DNA of 64,000 nt, taken from assembly GCA_964552035.1 (NCBI GenBank), contig CAZKFN010000001.1, forward strand, positions 1 to 64,000. Direction: 5' to 3'. Under the pieces are notes generated by a model, which made no database searches, was not told the origin of the DNA, and saw only the letters and a program-made list of their open reading frames with translations. Source of the stretch: CAZKFN01 sp964552035 (lineage in GTDB: Bacteria > Bacteroidota > Bacteroidia > Flavobacteriales_E > Vicingaceae). Each line of letters opens with the position of its first letter. Position 1 is the stretch's first letter. Of the stretch, positions 55,879 to 64,000 are shown one piece after another. The position numbers and the translations under genes were made by a program.

Positions 55879-56352
55879 ATGTCACAAATTAACTATTTTA
55901 CAGAGGAAGGATTGCAGAAGTTAAAGGCTGAGTTGAAAGAATTAAAAACTGTTCAACGTCCTGCTATTTCCCAACAAATTGCTGATGCAAGAGATAAAGG
56001 AGATTTATCTGAAAATGCTGAATATGATGCTGCTAAGGAGGCTCAAGGGCTTTTAGAATTAAAGATAAATAAACTAGAATCTCTTATTGCTAATTCAAGA
56101 ATTGTCGATGAATCTGAACTAGATACTTCTAAGGTTTTAATTTTATCTAAAGTTAAAATCAAGAATATTGATAAAGGAGTGGTTATGGAATATACCATAG
56201 TATCTGAGAAAGAAGCAAATGTTAGAGAAAAGAAAATTTCCGTACATTCTCCTATTGCAAAGGGGCTTTTGGGCAAGAAGGTAGGTGATGTAGCCGAAGT
56301 TCAAGTACCCTCTGGGAAAATGAGATTCGAGATTATTGAAATCGGTAGATAA
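55879..56352 (+). CDS. greA: Transcription elongation factor GreA
   Basis: GreA enters the secondary channel of RNA polymerase and stimulates cleavage of backtracked transcripts. The 157-residue length is standard. It has an N-terminal coiled coil with the acidic tip (DARDKGDLSENAEYDAAKE, about residues 37-55) and a C-terminal FKBP-like domain (SPIAKGLLGKKVGD). The stop codon TAA overlaps the ATG of the HIT gene by one base (TAATG), so the two are translationally coupled. Confidence 0.96.
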   Translation: MSQINYFTEEGLQKLKAELKELKTVQRPAISQQIADARDKGDLSENAEYDAAKEAQGLLELKINKLESLIANSRIVDESELDTSKVLILSKVKIKNIDKGVVMEYTIVSEKEANVREKKISVHSPIAKGLLGKKVGDVAEVQVPSGKMRFEIIEIGR

Positions 56353-56738
56353 TGTCAACTATATTTACAAAAATCCTAAATGGGTCACTTCCTTCACATA
56401 AAATTGCAGAAGATGAACATCATTATGCCTTTTTAGATATAGCCCCCTTGGTTGAAGGTCATACTTTAGTTATTCCTAAAAAAGAGATAGATTATATATT
56501 TGATATTGAAAATGACGCTTATATCCAGTTATGGGAGTTTGCAAAAAAGGTTGCATTGCAAATCGAATCCAAAATACCTTGTAAACGAATAGGGATTGCT
56601 GTAGTTGGTTTAGAAGTCGCGCATACGCATATTCACCTTATTCCTATTAATGAAGTAGAGGATATTAATTTTGCACGTCCTAAGCTTAATTTAAGCCAAG
56701 ATGAATTGGCGGCTATAGCTAAAAAAGTTATTAGCTAG
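56352..56738 (+). CDS. HIT-family nucleotide hydrolase
   Basis: A 128-residue histidine-triad protein. The catalytic triad motif is His91-x-His93-x-His95 (AHTHIHLIP), with the early FLDIAP and LVIPKKE strands. HIT proteins hydrolyse nucleoside phosphoramidates or dinucleoside polyphosphates; the exact substrate cannot be read. It overlaps the greA stop codon by one base and ends four bases before the convergent metF stop. Confidence 0.94.
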   Translation: MSTIFTKILNGSLPSHKIAEDEHHYAFLDIAPLVEGHTLVIPKKEIDYIFDIENDAYIQLWEFAKKVALQIESKIPCKRIGIAVVGLEVAHTHIHLIPINEVEDINFARPKLNLSQDELAAIAKKVIS

Positions 56739-56742
56739 GTTT

Positions 56743-57708
56743 CTAATTATTTTGCTTAAAAACTGCTTCAGCAATTTCTTTGACAGCGGTGGATTTTCCC
56801 ATAGTATAATAGTGAATACAAGGCACACCAAAGTCAATCAACTCTTTTGATTGTTGAATGGCCCATTTTATACCGACTTTTCTAACTTCTTCATCACTTT
56901 TACATTTTTCTAGTTGATTTGTTAAAGTTTCTGGTAGATCAATGTGAAAAAACTTAGGAAGAAAAGTAATATGCCTTAATAACTCTATGGGTTTAATCCC
57001 TGGAATAATTGGTACTTCTATTCCAGAATCTCTACAAAGTTTAACATAATTAAAAAACTTTTGGTTATCGTATATAAGCTGAGTAACAATATAATGAGCT
57101 CCTGCATCTATTTTTTCCTTTAACCTTTTGATATCTGTTTTCATATTTGGAGCTTCGAAATGCTTCTCTGGATAGCCGGCAACACCGATTGAAAAGTTTG
57201 TTGGTGTTGCATTTTCTATGTTTTCATCTATATAATTCCCATTATTTAAGTTGACTATCTGATTGACAAGATCAACAGCATATTTGTTTCCTCCTACTTC
57301 GGGAATAAAATGTGGCTCTGTTTTAATTGGGTCACCCCTTAAGGCGAGAACATTGTTAATTCCTAAGAAATGTAAATCAATTAAAGCGTTTTCAGTTTCT
57401 TCTTTGGTAAAGCCCCCACATATTAAGTGAGGTATGGTTTCTATATTGTATTTGTTTTTAATTGCTGCACAAATTCCAACAGTTCCAGGGCGTCTTTTTA
57501 TGGCAATCTTCTCTAAATATCCCTTTTCCCTTTTTTTATATATAAATTGTTCTCTGTGATAGGTGACATTTACGAAGGCCGGTTTATATTCTAATAGGGG
57601 TTCTATGCTCTCATAAATTGAATTGATACTCTTACCTTTTAAAGGAGGTAAAATTTCAAATGAAAACAAGGTCTTATCTGTATTATTTAGTTGTTCAATG
57701 ATTTGCAC
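56743..57708 (-). CDS. metF: 5,10-methylenetetrahydrofolate reductase
   Basis: MetF reduces methylene-THF to methyl-THF with a bound flavin, supplying the methyl group for methionine. The 321-residue TIM barrel has SFEILPP with the catalytic Glu near the N-terminus, the NVLALRGDP segment (about residues 131-139), and HYIVTQLIYD and PIIPGIKPI. The start codon is GTG (57706-57708). No SAM riboswitch is apparent in the 78-base upstream spacer, which instead contains the terminator of the neighbouring gene. Confidence 0.95.
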   Translation of the reverse strand: MQIIEQLNNTDKTLFSFEILPPLKGKSINSIYESIEPLLEYKPAFVNVTYHREQFIYKKREKGYLEKIAIKRRPGTVGICAAIKNKYNIETIPHLICGGFTKEETENALIDLHFLGINNVLALRGDPIKTEPHFIPEVGGNKYAVDLVNQIVNLNNGNYIDENIENATPTNFSIGVAGYPEKHFEAPNMKTDIKRLKEKIDAGAHYIVTQLIYDNQKFFNYVKLCRDSGIEVPIIPGIKPIELLRHITFLPKFFHIDLPETLTNQLEKCKSDEEVRKVGIKWAIQQSKELIDFGVPCIHYYTMGKSTAVKEIAEAVFKQNN

Positions 57709-57727
57709 TACAATTAAGTTTTAATAT

Positions 57728-57757
57728 ATAAAAGCCCTTCTTGGGAAAAGAAGGGCC
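57728..57757 (-). terminator. Terminator after the gliding-type secreted protein
   Basis: On the minus strand GCCCTTCTT and AAGAAGGGC (57734-57742 and 57748-57756) pair around a five-base loop, followed by TTTTA. Confidence 0.9.
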
Positions 57758-57786
57758 TTGTTAAGCTATTCAAAAAATGAATTATT

Positions 57787-60675
57787 TTAATCTCGTATTA
57801 TGGTAAAGTTTCCTTTATAGACACCGTGTCTATTTTCAGGATCATTCACTTCTAGAATATAGAAGTAGGTACCTGCTGGATGTTTTCCACCATCCCAATC
57901 GTTATAATAATCATTGTCTTCATATATTAGTTTACCATAGCGATTATACACTTGTAATTTACTGCCAGGGAATAACTCCAATAAATCAAAATCAAGGAAA
58001 TCATTAATTCCATCTCCATTTGGAGTAAATACATTAATAGGCTTTACTTCAATTTCACAAGCTTTTGCTGTATCTGATATAGGGCCATAACGACAAGGGG
58101 CATCTTCGGGCACTTTGTAATTAACAGCTCTAAATTGAGCTTGTAATTGAGCACCTTTCAGGGTGTGATGCATTCCCCAATCTCCTGTTACTTTCATCCA
58201 TTCACTAACTCTTCCACTATTTGGATCAATGCTTCTAATTTCATAACCACTTGCTCCTTCTACCATTGTAGCTCCAAATTTTTGTTGAACAACGCCATCT
58301 TTAAAGGTGACGGATAAACAATGTACTAAAGGTGCATAAAGACTATCTGCAATTTCAATTTTAACTGAATCATAACCTATACATACGGAGTTTACAATCG
58401 TTCGTTTAGTAACTTCAAGTTTATAAACACCTGAAACTGTAATCATTATGGTGTCTGAAGTATTGTCAGCAATTAAGTTATCATCAATAAACCAACGATA
58501 AGACATACTATCAGGAAATAAGTAATCATAGTTATTTCTTAGAACAAATTGTTCGCCAGGGCATATTAAAGTATCATTTCCAATGTTTGCTTTAGCATCT
58601 TCTTTAATAACGATAAAGGTATCCTTTTCATAACAGATGTGTCCATTTATTTCTAAAGGAACAAGAGAGGCAAAGTAATTAAAACGATTTGTCATAGCTC
58701 CAGGCGTAGTAAATGTTGAATATCCAGCTCTAGTTATAGACCATAGGCTATCGTGTGCCAAATCATCAGCTGGGAGGAAGTCTTTAGGAAACTGCATAAA
58801 GCTTTTCCACACGAAATCATCAACTTTGGCATTGTATAGTTGTACCATAGAATCTAAGTCAACTGTAGGCCAATCATCTTCAGGACAAAGGTCATAATCT
58901 GGAATTTCAACTGGAGGGTTTTTATAGCGTATAACTCTAAACCTATCTGTATCATAACAAATTTTCTTATTTAGAGTATCTCCTGTAAATGGGTCATAAA
59001 TACTATAGTCAAAACCTACTCCGATTTCCCAAATTTCATCGGTTTGGTCTGAATAGGGGTCATCATCGGCATAAACTTCCCATTCTGAGCCTCTTTCACC
59101 ATCAATAATTATTGCATCTTCAGCAAAAACAGTATCCGCTTCTGAGCGTGGATTTTGAGGTTGTTTCTTCCAAGTATAGAAAACTCTAGCAGGAGGTTTT
59201 AAGTTGCCACCAGGTTTGACTGCTTTAGCTATAGGGATTTCATCAGCAGGATCACAATAAACATATTCATCTTTAGGGTGATCGTAAGTAAAATTCGTGT
59301 TTACATAAATTTTAGCCCAAGGTTCATTAATTGGGAGTGAGAAATCACATTTGTTTAATATTGTTGTTGAATCATTGCTTCCATACTTAAAGAAGAGGTT
59401 GTATCTACCCGGCCCAATTGGGTCATGAAGGTTTATAATAATTTGGTCAAACTCATTATTTATACAGTTTGTTGCAGTTACTGCATCTATAGCATTAATA
59501 ACGGAGTCGATATTATCATAAGTAAGAGCAATTCTAAAATCATTTTTATCTAGCGTATTACAAAACATAGGCTCAGATAAATTAAAAATCATTTCTGTAG
59601 TTGCACAATCAAATTCATAGGCATCTTCTAGGGCATTGTATCTTGAGTCGTATACCGTTTGTCCAGATTGTTTATCTATTCTTTTTTCTACTCCTTCAAA
59701 TTCAGGGAGTCTTTTGTTACAATTGTTGTCAAATATTACTCGCATTTCTCTTTGAGTAATAGAAACAACGACGGATGATTGGTCAAGTACAGTTTCATTA
59801 TTTACAGTTCTTAATCTATAGTAGGGTCTTGTTTCTACTACTTGAACGGCAGCCAATGCTGAGAATCTAATACTTGGAGTAAAGGAAAGTACACCGTTTT
59901 CAGCTAAGCTTATAAAGCTAGAAGAAGGAAAGGGGATTTGTCCAGAGAATAATCCTTCATAATGTAGAGCACCTAACTCTATATTGGTAGCAGGTGATAA
60001 TCTAAAAGTGATGCGATCACCGTCAACGTCTTCAACGGGGAACCCATAATCATATCGTTTATTTATACCAGAGCAAAATGAAATTACTGGATGAGGTTGA
60101 ATATAATATGGCGTACTTGTTGGGGCTTTATTCACATAAGTTTTTCCTTCGAATTCAACTGATCCGCAGGGTTTATTGTTTAAAGTAGTTTTTATTGAAA
60201 AGGTTTGTCCAGGGAGGATATTTAAATATTCTGTCGATCTAATTTCCCCATAAGTTAGAATTTCCCAATCTTCAGCTCGTTTAAAGTTAAAAGGGTTTCG
60301 ATTAGAATACCAAGCACCTTCAGTAGCAACAGGGTTTCCATTTAAACAATATTGGGATATTTGACCCATTTCTCTTTTAACGCTAAGCGTAACAATTTCC
60401 TCAATATCTAGGTCTCTACTTCGAACTACAACATCAATTGCGTTAGGCCAAGGAAGGTTGGTTGATGTATAATCCCTATAGTGCTGTAAAGTAATTGTAT
60501 ATGGGGTTTCTTTATCATCACAACTGTTTTCTTCATCTCCAACAAATTCTAAAGATATTTGTCCTGCAGCCCAGGGTGGAGGGGGGTTGCCTAAATTTAA
60601 TTGAGCTTTTGCAAAATTTGGAGTGAATATGGCAAGCAGACAGCCAATTAATATGTTTAATGTAAAATTTTTCAT
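57787..60675 (-). CDS. Secreted protein with gliding-motility-type (T9SS type B) C-terminus
   Basis: A secreted protein of about 962 residues. I use the ATG at 60675 (MKNFTLNILIG..., signal peptide ending AKAQ); an in-frame ATG at 60699 adds eight residues. The body has several Ig/PKD-like beta domains, for example GNDTLICPGEQFVL (residues about 700-790), and many Asp/Pro-rich loops. The C-terminal 85 residues are the gliding-motility-associated (CHU_C) domain: NVFTPNGDGINDF, LQVYNRYGKLIYE, YNDWDGGKHPAGTYFYILE, ending KGNFTIIRD. That domain directs type-B export through the T9SS. No catalytic domain is visible. Confidence 0.88.
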   Translation of the reverse strand: MKNFTLNILIGCLLAIFTPNFAKAQLNLGNPPPPWAAGQISLEFVGDEENSCDDKETPYTITLQHYRDYTSTNLPWPNAIDVVVRSRDLDIEEIVTLSVKREMGQISQYCLNGNPVATEGAWYSNRNPFNFKRAEDWEILTYGEIRSTEYLNILPGQTFSIKTTLNNKPCGSVEFEGKTYVNKAPTSTPYYIQPHPVISFCSGINKRYDYGFPVEDVDGDRITFRLSPATNIELGALHYEGLFSGQIPFPSSSFISLAENGVLSFTPSIRFSALAAVQVVETRPYYRLRTVNNETVLDQSSVVVSITQREMRVIFDNNCNKRLPEFEGVEKRIDKQSGQTVYDSRYNALEDAYEFDCATTEMIFNLSEPMFCNTLDKNDFRIALTYDNIDSVINAIDAVTATNCINNEFDQIIINLHDPIGPGRYNLFFKYGSNDSTTILNKCDFSLPINEPWAKIYVNTNFTYDHPKDEYVYCDPADEIPIAKAVKPGGNLKPPARVFYTWKKQPQNPRSEADTVFAEDAIIIDGERGSEWEVYADDDPYSDQTDEIWEIGVGFDYSIYDPFTGDTLNKKICYDTDRFRVIRYKNPPVEIPDYDLCPEDDWPTVDLDSMVQLYNAKVDDFVWKSFMQFPKDFLPADDLAHDSLWSITRAGYSTFTTPGAMTNRFNYFASLVPLEINGHICYEKDTFIVIKEDAKANIGNDTLICPGEQFVLRNNYDYLFPDSMSYRWFIDDNLIADNTSDTIMITVSGVYKLEVTKRTIVNSVCIGYDSVKIEIADSLYAPLVHCLSVTFKDGVVQQKFGATMVEGASGYEIRSIDPNSGRVSEWMKVTGDWGMHHTLKGAQLQAQFRAVNYKVPEDAPCRYGPISDTAKACEIEVKPINVFTPNGDGINDFLDFDLLELFPGSKLQVYNRYGKLIYEDNDYYNDWDGGKHPAGTYFYILEVNDPENRHGVYKGNFTIIRD

Positions 60676-60878
60676 TAAATAAAATTTAAATAAACTCATG
60701 GAATATGTAAAGAAACGTAAAATTATAATTTTTTACAATTCCTTCGCCCTTTTTCTTTTGTTTTACGTTATATATTGACGGTTCGAAATGCTTTTTGGTT
60801 GCATTTGTTAGAGATATTATTCCTAATCCCTATTTTAAAAATTTATTTAATGTGTATTTTAAATAAAATTCAAGTAGA

Positions 60879-62174
60879 TTAAAGTATTTCCATACGATCG
60901 GCATCCATTTTTATAAACACAAATAATAATATAGTAAAAGCCCATAAAGAAGAGCCTCCATAACTAAAAAAAGGCAACGGAATCCCAATTACAGGAACTA
61001 ATCCAATAGTCATTCCTATATTTATGGCAAAGTGAAAAAACAGGATAGCTGCAACTCCATAGCCATATATTCTCGCAAAGTCGGATCGCTGTCTATTACA
61101 GAGGAATATAATTCTTAAAAATAGGGTCATAAAAAGGGCAATTAAGATAAAACTACCTGCAAAACCCCATTCTTCACCAATCGTACAAAAAATAAAATCG
61201 GTACTTTGTTCTGGGACAAAATCATATTTCGTTTGTGTTCCTTCTAAATACCCTTTTCCCCATACTCCTCCAGACCCAATAGCAATAAGAGATTGATTTA
61301 CATTATATCCTGCTCCATGGGGATCTGATTCTATACCTAAAAGAATATTGATTCTTTCTGATTGATGAGGGCTAAGTATTTCGTTAAATACATAATCAAC
61401 GCTTTTTACAACGCCAATCGTGCTTATTAAAATAACAACGAGCGGCAGGATTATTTTCTTTCTTTTTCGATTAAAGTAATAGACTATTAATAAAACTATT
61501 AAACTGCCTATAATAATTATATAGCTACCGCTGATTTCTATGTTAAAAATAATAGAACTTATATTTTGAAAATAAAGGGTTAGAATAAACAGAAATACAA
61601 TTAATAAGCCATAAAGTAAAATGTATCCGGGCATTCCTTCTCTGTATAATACTAAGATAAATGAGCCATAAACTAATGCTGACCCCGTATCATTTTGTAG
61701 CAAAATAATAAGAGCAGGCAAGGCAATAATTATTAGGGCTAAAACTTTTGTCTTAAAATCTCTTGCTTTTGTACTTATATCGCTTAGATATTTAGCCAAA
61801 GCAAGATTAGTTGCAAACTTTGAGAATTCTGAAGGTTGAATTTTAAATCCTCTTATAGAAAACCAAGCTGTAGCTCCTTTAGTTTCCATTCCTACAAAGA
61901 TGACGACAATTAATAAGGCAAGGATTATTCCATAAATAAGATACCCAAAAGTTGAAAAAAAACGTTCATCAATTAATAAAATAATTGCAGCAATAACGAT
62001 AGAGCTACCAATCCAAATAAGTTGTTGTCCATAGCGCTGGGAGGTGTCGAAAATGCTTTGGAAATCTTCATTATAAACCGCAGCATATATATTTAGCCAA
62101 CCTAAAGTAACTAAGACTAGGTATAATAATACCAAAAACCAATCGATACTTTGGACAGTTGTTTTACTCCTCAT
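60879..62174 (-). CDS. rodA: Rod-shape SEDS peptidoglycan polymerase RodA
   Basis: RodA is the SEDS-family glycosyltransferase of the elongasome, polymerising lipid II in partnership with PBP2. The 431-residue protein has about ten transmembrane helices, the QPSEFSKF motif (about residues 112-119), ALIILLQNDTGSALVY with the catalytic-region Asp, and the late IGIPLPFFSYGGSS signature. A middle stretch (about 190-260) is longer and more hydrophobic than in E. coli. It overlaps the PBP2 gene by 11 bases. Same operon as upstream mre genes expected outside the window. Confidence 0.95.
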   Translation of the reverse strand: MRSKTTVQSIDWFLVLLYLVLVTLGWLNIYAAVYNEDFQSIFDTSQRYGQQLIWIGSSIVIAAIILLIDERFFSTFGYLIYGIILALLIVVIFVGMETKGATAWFSIRGFKIQPSEFSKFATNLALAKYLSDISTKARDFKTKVLALIIIALPALIILLQNDTGSALVYGSFILVLYREGMPGYILLYGLLIVFLFILTLYFQNISSIIFNIEISGSYIIIIGSLIVLLIVYYFNRKRKKIILPLVVILISTIGVVKSVDYVFNEILSPHQSERINILLGIESDPHGAGYNVNQSLIAIGSGGVWGKGYLEGTQTKYDFVPEQSTDFIFCTIGEEWGFAGSFILIALFMTLFLRIIFLCNRQRSDFARIYGYGVAAILFFHFAINIGMTIGLVPVIGIPLPFFSYGGSSLWAFTILLFVFIKMDADRMEIL

Positions 62175-64000
62175 TTCTCTTCTCCTTTGCAGTAATTAAG
62201 TCTCCTTCTAACATATTCCTTTCAATCCATTTTTTATTATCACTAATGGAATCAGTAAGATATTTTTCAATCATTAAACCTGCAATAGGAGCAGCCCAAC
62301 GAGAGCCCCAAACTCCTTTTTCCACATAAACTGCAATAACAATTTGTGGATTATCTATAGGTGCAAAAGCAATAAAAGCGGAATGGTCATCTCCATGTGG
62401 ATTTTGTATTGTGCCCGTCTTCCCACCTACCTTGATGGAATCTATTTTTGCAGCTCTACCTGTACCCTTTTCTACTACATTATACATGCCTTCTATAACT
62501 GGAGTAAAGTACTTCTTATCAATAGGAATTTCATGTTTTTTAACTGTAGAATCTATTTCATCAATAGCCTTGCCCCCTATTTTTTTAATTATATGAGGGG
62601 TGTAATAATAACCCTTATTAGCGATTGCTGCAGTCATTTGAGCCATTTGGAGAGGAGTAAATCCTAATTCACCTTGCCCTATAGCAAGAGAAAGAATGGT
62701 ATTGGCATTCCAATTTCCTTTATGATAGTAATGGTCATAATAAGCAGCTTCTGGGACACTCCCGCTAATTTCAGAAGGGAGGTCAATTTCTGTTTTTCTG
62801 TCTAATCCAAAACTAGAGAGATAGTCTCTCCATACTTTATAGCCTTCTTCTGCAGTTGGATATTTTTCTATAATGGATTTGAACACTATGCAATAATAGG
62901 CATTACAAGAGGTTTCAATGGAATACCTTAAGTTAACAGGCGATCGGTGGGAGTGACACCTTACGGTTCTACCTTTAAAATGGAATCCATTATTACAGCT
63001 GTAGTATGAATCTTCTTTTAATACTCCTTCACTTTGTCCTATTAGCGCATTAATACTTTTAAAGATAGAGCCTGGAGGATATTTTGCCATGAGAGCCCTA
63101 TTGAATAGAGGTTTGAGAGTATCCATATTTAATTGCTGATAATTAAATCCTCTTGTTCGTCCAACAAGCAAATTAGGGTCATAATTTGGTGCGCTTATTA
63201 AAGCTAATATCTCACCAGTTTTGGGGTCAATGGCAACAATACTCCCTTTTTTGTTTTGCATTAAAGCTTCACCATAAGTTTGTAGTTTATTGTCGAGGGT
63301 TAGTTGTAAATTACTTCCAGAAATTGCTGTTGAATCATATTGCCCGTTCATATATTTACCTTTTTGTCGGTTAAAGACATCTACTAGGACAATCTCAACG
63401 CCCCTTTTGCCTCGAAGTACTTCTTCGTATTCCTTTTCTATTCCATGTATTCCAATATGATCTCCGGATTTATAATAAGGGTCCTCTTCTATAATTTTAG
63501 GACTTACTTCTCCTACATAACCTAAAACGTGGGCTGCTGTTTTTTGAGGATATTTACGTAGCGTTCTTCTTTGAACATAAAAGGCAGGATAATTATAGAG
63601 CTGTTCTTGAATTTTAGCATAATCAGAGGTGGAAATTTCTTTATGAAAAATAGAAGCTTTATAATAGGAGTGGCTTTTTGCTTTGTCAATATTTTTAATG
63701 AAATAAGTCTTATCTATTCCGAGTAAATCACAAAAAGAGGTGGTATCAAAATCTTTAGAAAGTTGGTTGGGAATAACCATTAAGTCATAAGCAGCTTCAT
63801 TGTAAACTAAAAGCTCATTATTTCTATCGTAAATCAAACCTCTTGCGGGGTACTTAATGATGTGTCTTTTTACGTTATTACTTGCATCTAGCTTGTAGTG
63901 AGTATCAATTACTTGAATCCAAAACAATCTGCTTAGAAAGACAAGGGCTATAAATATAAAAATCCCTCCAATGACATATTGCCTGGGGTCAAGCTGTTTC
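62164..64000 (-). CDS. mrdA: Penicillin-binding protein 2 (partial, runs off the right edge)
   Basis: PBP2 is the elongasome transpeptidase that cross-links peptidoglycan made by RodA. The frame is open to position 64000 and encodes, before the first TTG, residues such as LDPRQYVIGGIFIFIALVFL, the single N-terminal transmembrane helix; the true start is beyond the window. The transpeptidase motifs are present: SxxK in PPGSIFKSI, SCN in ETSCNAYYC and KTGT in VGGKTGTI. A PBP dimerisation domain precedes them (YPARGLIYDRN). Its stop overlaps the rodA start by 11 bases. Confidence 0.95.
   Translation of the reverse strand, partial: KQLDPRQYVIGGIFIFIALVFLSRLFWIQVIDTHYKLDASNNVKRHIIKYPARGLIYDRNNELLVYNEAAYDLMVIPNQLSKDFDTTSFCDLLGIDKTYFIKNIDKAKSHSYYKASIFHKEISTSDYAKIQEQLYNYPAFYVQRRTLRKYPQKTAAHVLGYVGEVSPKIIEEDPYYKSGDHIGIHGIEKEYEEVLRGKRGVEIVLVDVFNRQKGKYMNGQYDSTAISGSNLQLTLDNKLQTYGEALMQNKKGSIVAIDPKTGEILALISAPNYDPNLLVGRTRGFNYQQLNMDTLKPLFNRALMAKYPPGSIFKSINALIGQSEGVLKEDSYYSCNNGFHFKGRTVRCHSHRSPVNLRYSIETSCNAYYCIVFKSIIEKYPTAEEGYKVWRDYLSSFGLDRKTEIDLPSEISGSVPEAAYYDHYYHKGNWNANTILSLAIGQGELGFTPLQMAQMTAAIANKGYYYTPHIIKKIGGKAIDEIDSTVKKHEIPIDKKYFTPVIEGMYNVVEKGTGRAAKIDSIKVGGKTGTIQNPHGDDHSAFIAFAPIDNPQIVIAVYVEKGVWGSRWAAPIAGLMIEKYLTDSISDNKKWIERNMLEGDLITAKEKRNEE

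Overview
The window is chromosomal DNA of an AT-rich member of the Bacteroidota, most likely a marine or freshwater Flavobacteriia/Cryomorphaceae-like lineage (lineage is inference). Supporting signs are secreted proteins with type IX secretion (T9SS) C-terminal domains, a gliding-type C-terminal domain, GldA, TonB receptors with carboxypeptidase-regulatory N-domains, a two-gene atpD-atpC unit with a short epsilon subunit, and promoters of the TAnnTTTG type. A run of 10 N at 41857-41866 shows a scaffolded draft assembly. I see no tRNA, rRNA, CRISPR array, prophage or intact insertion sequence.

Layout. 0.4-4.0 kb (minus): two bPH2/YdbS-YdbT-like membrane proteins, a leucine-rich-repeat protein and RibF. 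4.2-8.1 kb (plus): atpD-atpC, a small membrane protein, an outer-membrane barrel protein and a YebC-family protein. 8.1-16.3 kb: beta-carbonic anhydrase, acyl-CoA carboxylase beta subunit, a TPP-riboswitch-controlled pair (PnuC-type transporter plus an acyl-CoA-dehydrogenase-fold flavoprotein), MazG-like/Dtd/RsgA, GldA and MetK. 16.3-20.2 kb: a kynurenine/3-hydroxyanthranilate degradation cluster (ACMSD, HAO, an atypical SDR, a RidA-type deaminase) with an Fnr-like regulator. 20.4-31.6 kb: two giant modular beta-helix T9SS proteins with a truncated relic of a third between them.

31.7-39.6 kb: M42 aminopeptidase, aspartate-semialdehyde dehydrogenase, a lamin-tail surface protein, an LTA-synthase-like sulfatase-fold membrane enzyme and a GDPD-like lipoprotein. 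39.8-44.4 kb (minus): a second TPP riboswitch driving a TonB receptor (broken by the gap), preceded by a NadR-like P-loop kinase, a GGGP synthase and a phosphopantetheinyl transferase. 44.4-46.6 kb: AhcY and two small lipoproteins. 46.7-55.8 kb: an operon of TonB receptor, 1391-residue secreted protein and PorV/PorQ-type barrel protein, ended by a strong terminator. 55.9-64 kb: GreA, HIT protein, MetF, a type-B-sorted gliding-associated protein, RodA and PBP2 (running off the right edge).

How the parts fit: MetK, AhcY and MetF cover much of the methyl/SAM cycle. The two TPP riboswitches tie an outer-membrane receptor (41 kb) and an inner-membrane transporter (12 kb) into one predicted thiamine-salvage regulon. 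The most unexpected member of that regulon is the flavoprotein co-transcribed with the transporter. The TonB-secreted protein-PorV-like operon is the best candidate for a poorly described surface system.
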